This document shows, piece by piece, positions 49,210 through 57,526 of a DNA stretch of 57,526 nt. Location of the stretch: positions 1 to 57,526 of the forward strand of contig JAWOFN010000122.1 in NCBI GenBank assembly GCA_046497505.1, written 5' to 3'. The DNA comes from JAWOFN01 sp046497505 [NCBI: bacterium]. Its GTDB lineage: Bacteria; Blakebacterota; Blakebacteria; Blakebacterales. The notes under the pieces are model-generated. The model was not told the DNA's origin and did not search any database. It worked only from the letters and a program-made list of their open reading frames with translations. The first letter of the stretch is position 1. The number at the start of each line of letters is the position of its first letter. Made by a program: the position numbers and the translations under genes.

Positions 49210-52167
49210 TCAGCGTCCCCGTCCGCGCTCCTCCTGCCGGGCCTGCACCTCGAAGGTGACGCTCTCGGTGCGCCCGCCCATCTCGACCTCGAGGGTCCAG
49301 GTGCCGGGGGTGATGAACCAGGTCATCCACTCCTCGAACGCCTCCTCCGGCTCCTCGCCCCGGGCCTCCTCGGCGGCCCCTGCCAGCTCCGGGTCCAGGG
49401 TGTGGTCCCACGCCACCACGTTCAGACCCCGTCCCGCCTCATCGCGGAAGGTCCGGACCGGGTTGGCCTCCTCATCCAGAAGGCGAAGCTCCGCTTCACC
49501 CGGCTCCCGCGTCCAGTAGACGAGCTCCCGGGTGTCCAGCTCCGGGGGGTCCGCCCAGCTGGGACGCTCCCGCTGCTGGTCGCGGGGCCATCCCCGCTCC
49601 TGACGGAAGTCTCCCACCTCGAACAGGTGCAGCGGTTTCGAGCGGACCTGCACCATGGCGGTGTCCTCTCCGGAGACCGCCTCCACCTCGTCCAGGAGGT
49701 GCTGGATCGGCTCGATGTCCCGCACGTAGATGCTCCGGCCGTGGGTCCCGAGGATCACGTCCTTCTCCCGCTCGTGCACGGCGATGTCGTGGACCGGCAC
49801 GTGGGGGAGATCCCCGGTGAAGGGCTCCCAGTGCTCCCCGCCGTCCAGGGTGACCCACGCCCCCAGGTCGGTGCCCGCATACAGGATCTCCGGGTGCACT
49901 GGATCCTCCCGGACCACGTTCACCGGCTCGTGGGGCATGTCCCCCCGGATGGAGGTCCACCGGCGGCCGGAGTCGTCGCTGCGGTAGAGGTAGGTCCTCC
50001 AGTCGTCGTTCCGGTAGCCGGTCTGGGCCGCGTATACCCGCTCCTCCTCGTGCCGGGAGGCCGCCACCCGGCTCACGTACCGGTCTCGGGCCAGCCCGCG
50101 GGTGATCTCGGACCAGCTCACCCCGCCGTCCCGGGTCACGTGCACCTTCCCGTCGTCGGTACCCGTATAGATGAGTCCGAAGCGGAGGGGGGACTCGCTG
50201 AGGGTGACGATGGTGCTGTAGGGCACATCCCCCGGCTCGCGGTCGGTCGTGAGGTCGCCGCTGATGGAGTCGAAGGAGCGTCCCTGGTCGAAGCTGCGGT
50301 AGAGGCGCTGGGTTCCGAAGTAGACGATCTCGGGCGTGTGGGGGGAGAGGAGCAGGGGCGACTGCCAGTTGTAGCGGTCGTACTCCTCCCAGATGTGGCT
50401 GCGCGGCTTCACGCTCCAGCTCTCCCCCTCCGCTCGGTCGGCGGCACGGTAGTTGCCGAACTGGCTCCCGAAGTAGACCAGCTCGTTGGTCCGGGTATCC
50501 ACCTGCACGCGCATCCCGTCGCCGCCTCCGAGGCGCTCCCACGTGTTGTCCTCGTGGTCCCGGTCATGGCGGCCGAACCAGGTCCCGTTGTCCTGCAGGC
50601 CGCCGTAGACCCGGTAGGGGTCCGCGTCGTCCACCGTGATGGCGTAGAACTGCCCGGCCGGCACGTTGGTGATGTCGAGCCAGCTCTCCCCGCCGTCCCA
50701 GGAGACGTTCAGACCGCCGTCGTTCCCGTCCACCAGGTGCTCGGGGTGGTGGGGGTCGATCCAGAAGCTCTGGTGGTCCGCGTGGACCCCGCGGCCCCCG
50801 GCGTCCTCCCAGGTCACCCCCCCGTCGGTGGACTTGATGAGGGGCACGCCCAGCAGGTAGAGGACGTCCGCGTCCTGCGGGCTCACCCGGATGTCCCCGA
50901 AGTAGTAGCCGTAGGTGCTGTAGAGGCCGTCCACGTAGTCGCTGTTCCGCAGCTCCCAGCTCGCCCCCCGGTCCCCGGAGCGCCACACCTGGGCGCCGAT
51001 GATCTCCTCATCGAACAGTCCGGGGTCCGCCTCCAGCAGCCGGTCGAGCAGGTCGGAGGTTGAGAGTTCTCCCTCGGCGAAGAGCTCGCGGACCTGCTCC
51101 ACCGTGTCGTCGGGATGGAAGCGCCGGAGGAAGTCCCGGATCGTCTCGTCCTCGAGGGCCAGGAACTCCTCATCGGTCATGGTCCGGAGCTTCTCGGGCG
51201 CCAGCTCGTCCTCGCTCGGCTCCGGCTGGTCCCCCTGGGGCTTGGGGGACTGGTTGTCCACGCTCGCGTAGACCACGTCCGGCTCGTCGGGGGTGGTGGC
51301 CAGCCCGATCCGTCCCACGTGGTCGCCGCGGGGCAGGCCTCCCTCGAGGCGGGTCCAGGTGGCACCCCCGTCGTCACTGCGCCAGACCCCGCTCCCCGGA
51401 CCTCCCTCCCGGAAGTCCCACCCCTTCCGCTCCTTCGTCCACATCGCGACGTAGAGCACGTCCGGGTCGGTGGGGTGGGCGGCCATGTCGGTGGCGCCCG
51501 TGACCTCGTCCACGTAGAGGGTCTTCTCCCAGCTCCGACCCCCGTCGGTGCTGAGATAGACCCCCCGGTGGGGGCTGTCGGTATAGAGGGGACCCTGGGC
51601 CGCCACCACGATGCGGTCCCGATCGGCGGGGGAGATGTGGATCTTCCCGATGCGGTGGGTCTCGGCCAGCCCCGCGTGGGTCCAGCTCGCCCCCCCGTCG
51701 GTGCTGCGGTAGAGGCCGGTCCCGCTGTAGGTGGAGCGGCTGGCGTTCTTCTCACCCGTCCCGACCCAGAGGTGGTCGGGGTCGTTCGGGTCCACCGCCA
51801 CGTCCCCCATGATGATGGAGGCCTGGTCGTCGAAGAGGGGTTCGAAGGTGATGCCGTTGTTGGCGGTCTTCCAGAGTCCGCCGGAGGCGTAGGCGATGAG
51901 GAAGGTGTACGGCTCGTCCGGGTCGGGGAACTCCACGTCCACCAGCCGCCCGTTCATCTCGATGGGTCCGATGTTGGTGAAGGTGAGGTCTCCCACCAGC
52001 GAGGAGGCCTCCTTCTGCATGCGGGCATCGAAGGATCCCAGCCGCAGATCCGCCGGTGTGGACCCCTGGGCGGCGGCCTCGATGGGGAGGGCCAGGATCA
52101 GGGCGGCCGTCGCGGCGGCTGCGATGCCTGTGACGGAGAGCGGGGTTCCTCGTCGCATGGTCTCCAT
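49210..52167 (-). CDS. Exported sortilin/VPS10-type BNR-repeat beta-propeller protein (paralogue)
   Basis: 985 aa from the ATG at 52167 (METMRRGTPLSV), preceded by GGAAGGAG. Signal peptide (IAAAATAALILALPIEAAAQ). Same opening as its paralogue: FTNIGPIEMNGRLVDVEF. Asp-box repeats RSTDGGASWTH, STDGGRSWEK, RSDDGGATWTR, SGDRGASWELR, KSTDGGVTWED, SWDGGESWLD and others make a double propeller. An acidic insert (EPSEDELAPEKLRTMTDEE, residues about 310-380) and the C-terminal FITPGTWTLEVEMGGRTESV beta domain are distinctive. Surface binding or hydrolysis of polymers is possible; catalysis is unproven. Confidence 0.85.
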   Translation of the reverse strand: METMRRGTPLSVTGIAAAATAALILALPIEAAAQGSTPADLRLGSFDARMQKEASSLVGDLTFTNIGPIEMNGRLVDVEFPDPDEPYTFLIAYASGGLWKTANNGITFEPLFDDQASIIMGDVAVDPNDPDHLWVGTGEKNASRSTYSGTGLYRSTDGGASWTHAGLAETHRIGKIHISPADRDRIVVAAQGPLYTDSPHRGVYLSTDGGRSWEKTLYVDEVTGATDMAAHPTDPDVLYVAMWTKERKGWDFREGGPGSGVWRSDDGGATWTRLEGGLPRGDHVGRIGLATTPDEPDVVYASVDNQSPKPQGDQPEPSEDELAPEKLRTMTDEEFLALEDETIRDFLRRFHPDDTVEQVRELFAEGELSTSDLLDRLLEADPGLFDEEIIGAQVWRSGDRGASWELRNSDYVDGLYSTYGYYFGDIRVSPQDADVLYLLGVPLIKSTDGGVTWEDAGGRGVHADHQSFWIDPHHPEHLVDGNDGGLNVSWDGGESWLDITNVPAGQFYAITVDDADPYRVYGGLQDNGTWFGRHDRDHEDNTWERLGGGDGMRVQVDTRTNELVYFGSQFGNYRAADRAEGESWSVKPRSHIWEEYDRYNWQSPLLLSPHTPEIVYFGTQRLYRSFDQGRSFDSISGDLTTDREPGDVPYSTIVTLSESPLRFGLIYTGTDDGKVHVTRDGGVSWSEITRGLARDRYVSRVAASRHEEERVYAAQTGYRNDDWRTYLYRSDDSGRRWTSIRGDMPHEPVNVVREDPVHPEILYAGTDLGAWVTLDGGEHWEPFTGDLPHVPVHDIAVHEREKDVILGTHGRSIYVRDIEPIQHLLDEVEAVSGEDTAMVQVRSKPLHLFEVGDFRQERGWPRDQQRERPSWADPPELDTRELVYWTREPGEAELRLLDEEANPVRTFRDEAGRGLNVVAWDHTLDPELAGAAEEARGEEPEEAFEEWMTWFITPGTWTLEVEMGGRTESVTFEVQARQEERGRGR

Positions 52168-52330
52168 GCTCCTTCCAGTGGCTTCGGGTCGGTTCATCCG
52201 ACATCTCAGGTGTCGGGCAGGCCGCTGGGACCGGATGTCCCCGGATGCGTTGAAGCTACCAGCCCCGCGGAAGCCGGGTCAACGGGGTGGGCTTGCCAGG
52301 CATCCTGCTGTCTCCCTACATTCCGTGATT

Positions 52331-53878
52331 ATGCGCCTACGAATCGTACCCCTCACCATCATGGCGGCCTGGCTGGTCATGGTGGGGCTCCTGGTCAAGC
52401 GGGAGTACCTCACCGCCGAACCGGCATACCGTCCCGGCGCGGTCCGGGGAGACACCACCGCCACCGAACAGTGGAACGGGATCTACCTGCAGGGGCGCAA
52501 GATCGGCTACGGCTACACCCGCCGCAGCAGCCTGGGGGACAGCCTCTGGCGGGTCACCACCGATCAGGTGATGCGGATCACCGCCCTGGGACGCTCCCAG
52601 GTCATCAGCACCCGGAGCGAGGCCACCCTCAACCGTGACTTCAGCCTCCGCTCCTTCCTCGTGTCCATGTCCACCGACGATGCCCTGAGCTCCCTCACCG
52701 CTCCGGTTCGGCGGAGGGGGGAGGCGGCGACCTCCTTCGAGGCCCAGGGGGGGGTGGACGGCAGCAAGATCCGCCTGGTGACCCGGCAGGGGGGGGAGCG
52801 GGAGGGACGGGAACAGACCATCCCCATCGACGGTCCGGTCTATATGGACGTGGGGCCTCGGATGCTCCTCGCCGGCGAAGGGCTGCGGGAGGGCCGCACC
52901 ATCACGGTACCGACCTTCGACCCCGTAAGCATGCGGGTGAGCTCCACACAGATCCGGGTGGCGGGGCGGGACACCCTCCGGATAGGGGGGGATGAGGTCC
53001 CGGCATGGCGCCTGGAATCCGAGTTCATGGGGCTCACCCTCACGAGCTGGGTGGATTCGGAGGGGAACGAGGTCCGGGCCACCGCCCCCCTGGGCATCCG
53101 AATCGACACCGAACCGCGGGAGGTGGCGCTCGAGCAGGGATGGGACGACGACCGCGCCCTCGACCTGGTCAACCTGGCCGCCGTGCCCGCGGGGGTGATG
53201 AAGATCGAGGGAGCCCGGCAGGTGGATTCGATGACCGTACGCCTCGAAGGGATCGAGCACGGCGACTTCGAGTTCACCTTCGGCCGGCAGGAACTCATCG
53301 AGGAACTGGTGGAGGTCAGGGTCGAGGACACCCGGCTGCTCGCCGATTACGAGATGCCCAGCCGGGAACGGGTCCTGAGACGCTGGCTGGAGCCCTCCCC
53401 CTTCGTCCAGTCGGACGACCGCCGCATCGAACGCCGGATGCGCATCATCCGCGGGAACACGACCAGCGCCCGCGAATACGTGGAGCGGCTGGTGGGGTGG
53501 GTCTACGGCTACCTGGAGAAGCAGCCGAGTGCCGGACTGCCCAACGCGGTGGAGGTCCTCTCCCGACGGGCGGGGGACTGCAACGAGCACACCGTGCTCT
53601 TCACCGCCCTGGCCCGCGCCGCCGGGGTGCCGACCCAGATGAACGTGGGGGTGGTGTATCTGGACGGGAGCTTCTACTACCATGCCTGGCCCACGGTCTG
53701 GGTGGGGCAGTGGGTGGCGGTGGACCCCACCTTCGACCAGTTCCCGGCGGACGCCACGCACATCAGTTTCCTGAGGGGGGACCTGGACCGGCAGATGGAA
53801 CTGCTCAAAGTGATCGGCAGGGTGCGCATCGACGTGGTCTCCTACCACCCCGGGCCGGGAGGGGGGGAGGCCCCATGA
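52331..53878 (+). CDS. Membrane-anchored transglutaminase-like protein
   Basis: 515 aa from the ATG at 52331. An N-terminal membrane anchor (RIVPLTIMAAWLVMVGLLV) is followed by a long beta-rich region (residues about 40-370) and a C-terminal transglutaminase-like domain: RRAGDCNEHTVLFTALARAA with Cys417, FYYHAWPTVW with His451 and AVDPTFDQFPADATH with Asp465, a complete Cys-His-Asp triad. Such proteins act as peptide cross-linkers, peptidases or binding proteins. Its stop overlaps the ABC ATPase start by 4 nt, tying it to that transporter. Extracytoplasmic location is inferred from the anchor. Confidence 0.87.
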   Translation: MRLRIVPLTIMAAWLVMVGLLVKREYLTAEPAYRPGAVRGDTTATEQWNGIYLQGRKIGYGYTRRSSLGDSLWRVTTDQVMRITALGRSQVISTRSEATLNRDFSLRSFLVSMSTDDALSSLTAPVRRRGEAATSFEAQGGVDGSKIRLVTRQGGEREGREQTIPIDGPVYMDVGPRMLLAGEGLREGRTITVPTFDPVSMRVSSTQIRVAGRDTLRIGGDEVPAWRLESEFMGLTLTSWVDSEGNEVRATAPLGIRIDTEPREVALEQGWDDDRALDLVNLAAVPAGVMKIEGARQVDSMTVRLEGIEHGDFEFTFGRQELIEELVEVRVEDTRLLADYEMPSRERVLRRWLEPSPFVQSDDRRIERRMRIIRGNTTSAREYVERLVGWVYGYLEKQPSAGLPNAVEVLSRRAGDCNEHTVLFTALARAAGVPTQMNVGVVYLDGSFYYHAWPTVWVGQWVAVDPTFDQFPADATHISFLRGDLDRQMELLKVIGRVRIDVVSYHPGPGGGEAP

Positions 53879-54687
53879 GCAGGTTCACCATCCAGAACCC
53901 CGGCGCCCCCGCCCTGGAGATCAGGGAACTCAGCAAACACTACACCACCGTGGAGGCGGTGAAGAGGATCTCCCTTCGGGTGGAGCGGGGGGAGATCTAC
54001 GGTTTCCTGGGACCGAACGGCGCGGGCAAGACCACCACGATCCGCACGCTGGTGGGACTGCTGAGGCCCACCGGGGGAGAGGTGGTGCTGGGAGGCTACG
54101 GCCTGCACGAGGACCCGGTAGCCGCCAAGGGCATCGTGGGGTTCATCCCCGATCGGCCCTATATCTACGAGAAGCTCACCGGGGAGGAGTTCCTCCGCTT
54201 CATCGCCGGTCTCTACGGCGTCTACCCCGGAGAGGAGGAGGAACTGGGGGAGCGGATCGCCGACCTGCTCCTCTTCTTCCAGCTCGAGGAGTGGAGGGAC
54301 GAGCTGGTCGAGTCGTACAGCCACGGCATGAAGCAGCGGCTGGTGATGGCCTCCGCCCTGCTGCACGACCCGGAGATCATCATCGTGGACGAGCCGCTGG
54401 TGGGCCTGGATCCGAAGGGGGCCCGCCTGCTGAAGGACCTCTTCCAGCAGAAGGTGGCCGAGGGGGGCGCGATCTTCATGTCCACCCACACACTGGCGGT
54501 GGCCGAGGAGCTGTGCGACCGGATCGCCATCATCAACGACGGTGAGATCATCGCCGAGGGCACCCTGGAGGAGCTCAGGACCGTGGCGGGCATGGGCGGG
54601 GACAAGGGCGCCCGTCTGGAGGCGGTCTTCCTGAAGCTCACCGCCGACGAGGACATGGAAGAACTCATCAAGGTCCTCAAGGTCTGA
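53875..54687 (+). CDS. ABC transporter ATP-binding protein
   Basis: 270 aa. Walker A FLGPNGAGKTTT, signature YSHGMKQRLVMASALL, Walker B IIIVDEPLVGLDPKGA, H-loop MSTHTLAVAEELCD. The signature is SHGMKQR rather than LSGGQ, as in several ABC-2-type exporters. A C-terminal extension follows residue 230. It partners with the 575-aa permease 5 bp downstream and overlaps the transglutaminase gene upstream. Confidence 0.9.
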   Translation: MSRFTIQNPGAPALEIRELSKHYTTVEAVKRISLRVERGEIYGFLGPNGAGKTTTIRTLVGLLRPTGGEVVLGGYGLHEDPVAAKGIVGFIPDRPYIYEKLTGEEFLRFIAGLYGVYPGEEEELGERIADLLLFFQLEEWRDELVESYSHGMKQRLVMASALLHDPEIIIVDEPLVGLDPKGARLLKDLFQQKVAEGGAIFMSTHTLAVAEELCDRIAIINDGEIIAEGTLEELRTVAGMGGDKGARLEAVFLKLTADEDMEELIKVLKV

Positions 54688-54692
54688 GGAGC

Positions 54693-56420
54693 ATGGATGC
54701 CGTGAACTCGACCCTCACCTCGGAGGTCCGGGTACTCCTCAGGCCGAAGTGGCTCTCGGTCTGGAACCGTTTCCGCTTCCGGGAGGAGGGGGAGCTGGGA
54801 CGGACCCTGATCCTGGCTGCCGTGGTGGCGGCCTTCTGGCTGGGGATCTACTACATCTTCAGCAGCTTCCTCTTCCAGTTCAAGATCGTGGAGGAGTTCG
54901 GGGAGATCCTCCCGGGCCAGCTGCTGGCCATGATCTTCCTTTTCTTCTTCGGCATCCTGATGTGGTCGAGCCTGCTCACCAGCTTCGGGGTCTTCTTCCT
55001 CAGTGAGGACCTGCAGCTCATCAAGAGCGCTCCGGTCTCCGAGGAGGCCCTCTACCTGGCCCGGCTCATCGAGACCATCATCGATGCCTCCTGGATGGTG
55101 CTCCTCTTCGGGCTGCCCATCTTCATAGCGTACGGGGTGGTCTTCGAGGGGGGCTGGCTCTACTACGTCATCGTGGCGGCGGTGAACCTGGCGTTCGTGG
55201 TGATCCCCGCCGTGCTCGGCGCGGGTCTGACCATGCTCCTGGTGAACATCTTCCCGGCCCAGCGCGCCAAGGACGTGCTCATGCTGGTGAGCCTGATCTT
55301 CTTCGCCGGGCTCATCTTCATCTTCCGGGTCCTGAAGCCGGAACGCCTGCTGGACCCCGATTCCTTCACCAGCATGGTGGACTTCCTGAACGCCATGCGG
55401 GCGCCCCTCTCCCCCCTGCTTCCGAGCCAGTGGGCGGCGGAGAGCATCTCCACCTTCCTGATCGGCACCCTGACCTACGACCCCTTCTGGCTGGGCATGA
55501 CGATCATCTCGGCTGCTGCTGCGGCGGTGATGGGCATGTGGCTGGCCCGGGCGAGCCACGACTACGGGTTCACCAAGACCCAGGAGGCCCGGCGGAGCCG
55601 CTTCACCCGGAGCTGGTTCATCGACCGCCTCATCGGGCTCTACGCCTTCATCTTCCCGCGGCAGCTGAAGCAGATCATCAGCAAGGACGTGAAGACCTTC
55701 ATCCGGGACATCACCCAGTGGTCCCAGCTCTTCCTGCTGGCGGCCCTGGTCGTGATCTACGTCTACAACTTCCGGGTGCTCCCCCTGGCCCGGAACTCCT
55801 ATCTGCCCACCGTCTACCTCACCAACTTGGTGGCTTTCTTCAACCTCGGCCTCTCGGGGTTCGTGGTGAGCGCCGTGGCGGCCCGGTTCGTCTTCCCGGC
55901 GGTGAGCCTGGAGGGTCAGGCGTTCTGGCTCGTCCGCTCCAGCCCCCTCGGGCTGAAGGGGTTCCTCTGGAGCAAGTTCTGGATCTCCTTCTTCCCGCTG
56001 CTCATCCTGGGGGAGGTCATCTTCCTGCTCACGAGCTGGATGCTGGAGGCCCGGCCGGAGGTGGCGTGGGTGGGGGCGGTGAGCATCTTCCTCCTCACCC
56101 TGGGCATAACGGGGTTGGGTATCGGGGTCGGGGCCGCTTACCCTCAGTTCAAGTGGGAGAACGTGAGCAAGATCCCGGCGAGCTTCGGGGGGATCCTCTT
56201 CATGGTCCTCTCCCTGATCTTCATCGGTGCGGTCCTGGTGGTGGAGTGGGGACCGATGTACAGCATCATGCTCACCATCATCCGGGGCCGGGACCCGAGC
56301 ACCGACCAGCTCGTCGGGGCGGGGATGAGCGGGGTCCTCGTCGTGGTCCTCAGCCTGCTCTTCTTCCTCGTGCCCATGGAGGCCGGGCTCCGGAGCCTCG
56401 AGGGCCGGGAGATCTGGTAG
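54693..56420 (+). CDS. Large ABC transporter permease (about 12 helices)
   Basis: 575 aa polytopic protein. Helices include LILAAVVAAFWLGIYYIFSS, QLLAMIFLFFFGILMWSSLL, VIVAAVNLAFVVIPAVLGAG, VLMLVSLIFFAGLIFIFRV, WSQLFLLAALVVIYVYNFRV, FFPLLILGEVIFLLTSWM and VLVVVLSLLFFLVPM. LSEDLQLIKSAPVSEEAL after the third helix and ISKDVKTFIRDITQWSQ before the eighth resemble the coupling segments of ABC-2-like permeases with doubled membrane parts. It follows the ATPase by 5 bp. Substrate unknown. Confidence 0.85.
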   Translation: MDAVNSTLTSEVRVLLRPKWLSVWNRFRFREEGELGRTLILAAVVAAFWLGIYYIFSSFLFQFKIVEEFGEILPGQLLAMIFLFFFGILMWSSLLTSFGVFFLSEDLQLIKSAPVSEEALYLARLIETIIDASWMVLLFGLPIFIAYGVVFEGGWLYYVIVAAVNLAFVVIPAVLGAGLTMLLVNIFPAQRAKDVLMLVSLIFFAGLIFIFRVLKPERLLDPDSFTSMVDFLNAMRAPLSPLLPSQWAAESISTFLIGTLTYDPFWLGMTIISAAAAAVMGMWLARASHDYGFTKTQEARRSRFTRSWFIDRLIGLYAFIFPRQLKQIISKDVKTFIRDITQWSQLFLLAALVVIYVYNFRVLPLARNSYLPTVYLTNLVAFFNLGLSGFVVSAVAARFVFPAVSLEGQAFWLVRSSPLGLKGFLWSKFWISFFPLLILGEVIFLLTSWMLEARPEVAWVGAVSIFLLTLGITGLGIGVGAAYPQFKWENVSKIPASFGGILFMVLSLIFIGAVLVVEWGPMYSIMLTIIRGRDPSTDQLVGAGMSGVLVVVLSLLFFLVPMEAGLRSLEGREIW

Positions 56421-56450
56421 GCAGGGAACATGGAAAGCATTGAGGAGTCG

Positions 56451-56885
56451 ATGAAGATGATCAAGAAGCCGATGACAGCGGCGGCGGCCTTCCTGCTGCT
56501 GCTCGCTCTCGGGGCCTGCGGCGAGCCGCCTCCCGAGGAACTGCTCGAGAAGAGCAGGAAGGTGCCCGAGCTGTACGAGTTCGGATCCCTCTACGTCCCT
56601 CTCTATCAGGAGGCGATGGAGGACAGCAACTGGACCCCGATCCGGGAGAACATCCGGGAGATCAACCGCCTGAAGCAGCAGGTGGCGCGGGTCGGGGCCC
56701 CGAAGCACCTCACCCTCCAGAAGCAGAAGTGGGAGTCGAACCAGCGTCTCTTCAGCCGGGCGGTGGACAACCTCTCGGTGGTCATCCAGTGGCGGGGTGA
56801 GGAGGCCGCCCGCAGGCAGGAGGAGATCGCCGAGGGCGTGCAGCGTGTCTACGACTGGTGGTATATGCTGGTGGACATGCTGTGA
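56451..56885 (+). CDS. Helical lipoprotein of the ABC/transglutaminase operon
   Basis: 144 aa from the ATG at 56451 (MKMIKKPMTAAAAFLLLL), behind GAGGAG, with lipobox GAC (LALGAC). The mature part is helical with many Glu, Arg and Gln (LLEKSRKVPELYEFGSLYVP, REINRLKQQVARVGAPKHL, EEIAEGVQRVYDWWYML). No family recognised. Sited between the permease and the second ATPase, so likely a periplasmic component of the same machinery. Confidence 0.75.
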   Translation: MKMIKKPMTAAAAFLLLLALGACGEPPPEELLEKSRKVPELYEFGSLYVPLYQEAMEDSNWTPIRENIREINRLKQQVARVGAPKHLTLQKQKWESNQRLFSRAVDNLSVVIQWRGEEAARRQEEIAEGVQRVYDWWYMLVDML

Positions 56886-56925
56886 GGCGCTTTCGGTCCG
56901 ACCTAACCAGAAAGGAGTAACGGGG

Positions 56926-57430
56926 TTGATCAGCGTCGAGCACCTCACGAAACGCTATGACGGCACCGTGGCGGTGGACGATATCTCGTTCCAGGTCCAG
57001 CAGGGGGAGATCCTCGGTTTCCTGGGCCCCAACGGGGCGGGTAAGACCACCACCATGAAGATCATCACCTGCTATATGCCCCCCACCGGGGGGGACGTGG
57101 TCATCGACGGTCAGTCGGTGACCGAGCAGTCCCTGACCATACGCCGCCGGCTCGGCTACCTGCCCGAGCACACCCCCCTCTACGATTTCATGCCGGTGGT
57201 GGATTACCTCGACTTCGTGGCCGACATGCGCGCGCTGGCCGGGGACCGCCGGCACCGGCGCATCAAGGAGATGGTGGAGGTCTGCGGGCTCGGCGAAGTG
57301 CTGAGCAAGGACATCCGGGAACTCTCCAAGGGATACCGGCAGCGCGTGGGACTGGCCCAGGCCCTGATGCACGACCCCGACCTGGTCATCCTGGACGAGC
57401 CCACCGCGGGTCTCGACCCGAACCAGATCG
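56926..57430 (+). CDS. ABC transporter ATP-binding protein (GldA-like), 3' part lost in end artefact
   Basis: Starts with TTG at 56926 behind AAAGGAG. The first about 168 codons are normal: ISVEHLTKRYDGTVAVDDIS, Walker A FLGPNGAGKTTTMK, LGYLPEHTPLYDFMPV, signature LSKGYRQRVGLAQAL, Walker B VILDEPTAGLDPNQI. These match GldA-like ATPases that partner with GldF/GldG-type permeases. From about 57428 the sequence turns into the reverse complement of 57282-57380, so the remaining codons are not real. The natural gene continues beyond the assembled end. Confidence 0.85.
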
Positions 57431-57526
57431 GGGTCGTGCATCAGGGCCTGGGCCAGTCCCACGCGCTGCCGGTATCCCTTGGAGAGTTCCCGGATGTCCT
57501 TGCTCAGCACTTCGCCGAGCCCGCAG
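57282..57526. repeat. Perfect 99-bp inverted repeat at the right end (fold-back, probable assembly artefact)
   Basis: 57428-57526 is the exact reverse complement of 57282-57380; the 47 bp between (57381-57427) are the only unpaired part. It falls inside the ATP-binding gene and turns its reading frame into nonsense after DPNQI, which no working gene would do. This is the pattern of a fold-back assembly or amplification chimera at a contig end. Confidence 0.9.

Noticed and set aside
54222-56948. A 908-codon minus-strand frame over the ABC permease.
   Set aside because: Highly charged antisense translation of membrane-helix codons; the plus-strand permease and lipoprotein are clearly real.
56782-57510. 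A minus-strand frame with ABC-like words (KDIRELSKGYRQRVGLAQAL).
   Set aside because: It exists only because the right-end fold-back puts the ATPase sequence on both strands.
1-57526. tRNA, rRNA, CRISPR arrays, insertion sequences, phage or restriction-modification genes.
   Set aside because: No tRNA-like cloverleaf, repeat-spacer array, transposase motif or methylase/endonuclease pair was recognised on reading either strand.

Overview
The window is a gene-dense stretch of very GC-rich bacterial chromosome with little intergenic space, many 4-nt ATGA/GTGA overlaps, and an unusually high share of exported proteins (lipoproteins, sortilin-type propellers, TonB-dependent receptors, an Omp85-type barrel). 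This indicates a diderm with an outer membrane. The family mix (two BNR/sortilin propeller proteins, a carboxypeptidase-regulatory-domain TonB receptor, an OPT transporter, a PD40 propeller protein, a NamZ lipoprotein, M20 and M1 peptidases) resembles Gemmatimonadota, but no rRNA or other marker settles it. I see no tRNA, rRNA, CRISPR array, IS element or phage gene.

Layout. 1-2099: a serine hydrolase (off the left edge) divergent from a NamZ-type muramidase, a likely muropeptide-salvage pair. 2294-7834: housekeeping (glutamine synthetase, RluA-type pseudouridine synthase, TatA, inositol-monophosphatase-family enzyme, GNAT, HAD). 7895-11321: MacA-like adaptor, MacB-like permease without an ATPase, and a Ca2+/Na+ exchanger. 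11328-17487: a metallopeptidase/TolB-propeller/Omp85-barrel fusion divergent from a lipoprotein penicillin acylase. 17504-20167: minus-strand operon bioY, M20 amidohydrolase, patatin. 20374-24403: lipoprotein, NUDIX, small membrane protein, K+ channel with RCK domains, a secreted protein on the other strand, and a stand-alone YjeF_N protein with an altered motif. 24547-28952: small proteins, an outer-membrane protein, a TonB receptor and a lipoprotein nuclease. 28939-34877: phosphofructokinase, DAACS symporter, STAS protein, stand-alone RAM domain, exported protein and an ABC exporter. 35020-43364: a minus-strand peptide-utilisation block (OPT transporter, PqqD-like protein, M1 peptidase, polytopic protein) followed by a sortilin-type protein. 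43550-46535: SPOR lipoprotein and two uncharacterised proteins. 46793-49200: cobalamin riboswitch, BtuB, and a broken methyltransferase fragment. 49210-52167: second sortilin-type protein. 52331-57526: transglutaminase, ABC ATPase, large permease, lipoprotein, and a second ABC ATPase cut by the right end.

The themes are peptide and cell-wall scavenging (NamZ, serine hydrolase, penicillin acylase, OPT/M1, M20), cofactor uptake (BioY, BtuB) and envelope transport. The most interesting loci are the peptidase-propeller-barrel fusion, the OPT/PqqD/M1 operon, the transglutaminase-ABC module, and the truncated gene behind btuB.

Caution: the last 99 bases are the exact reverse complement of 57282-57380, so the right edge is probably a fold-back assembly artefact and the final ABC gene is chimeric there.
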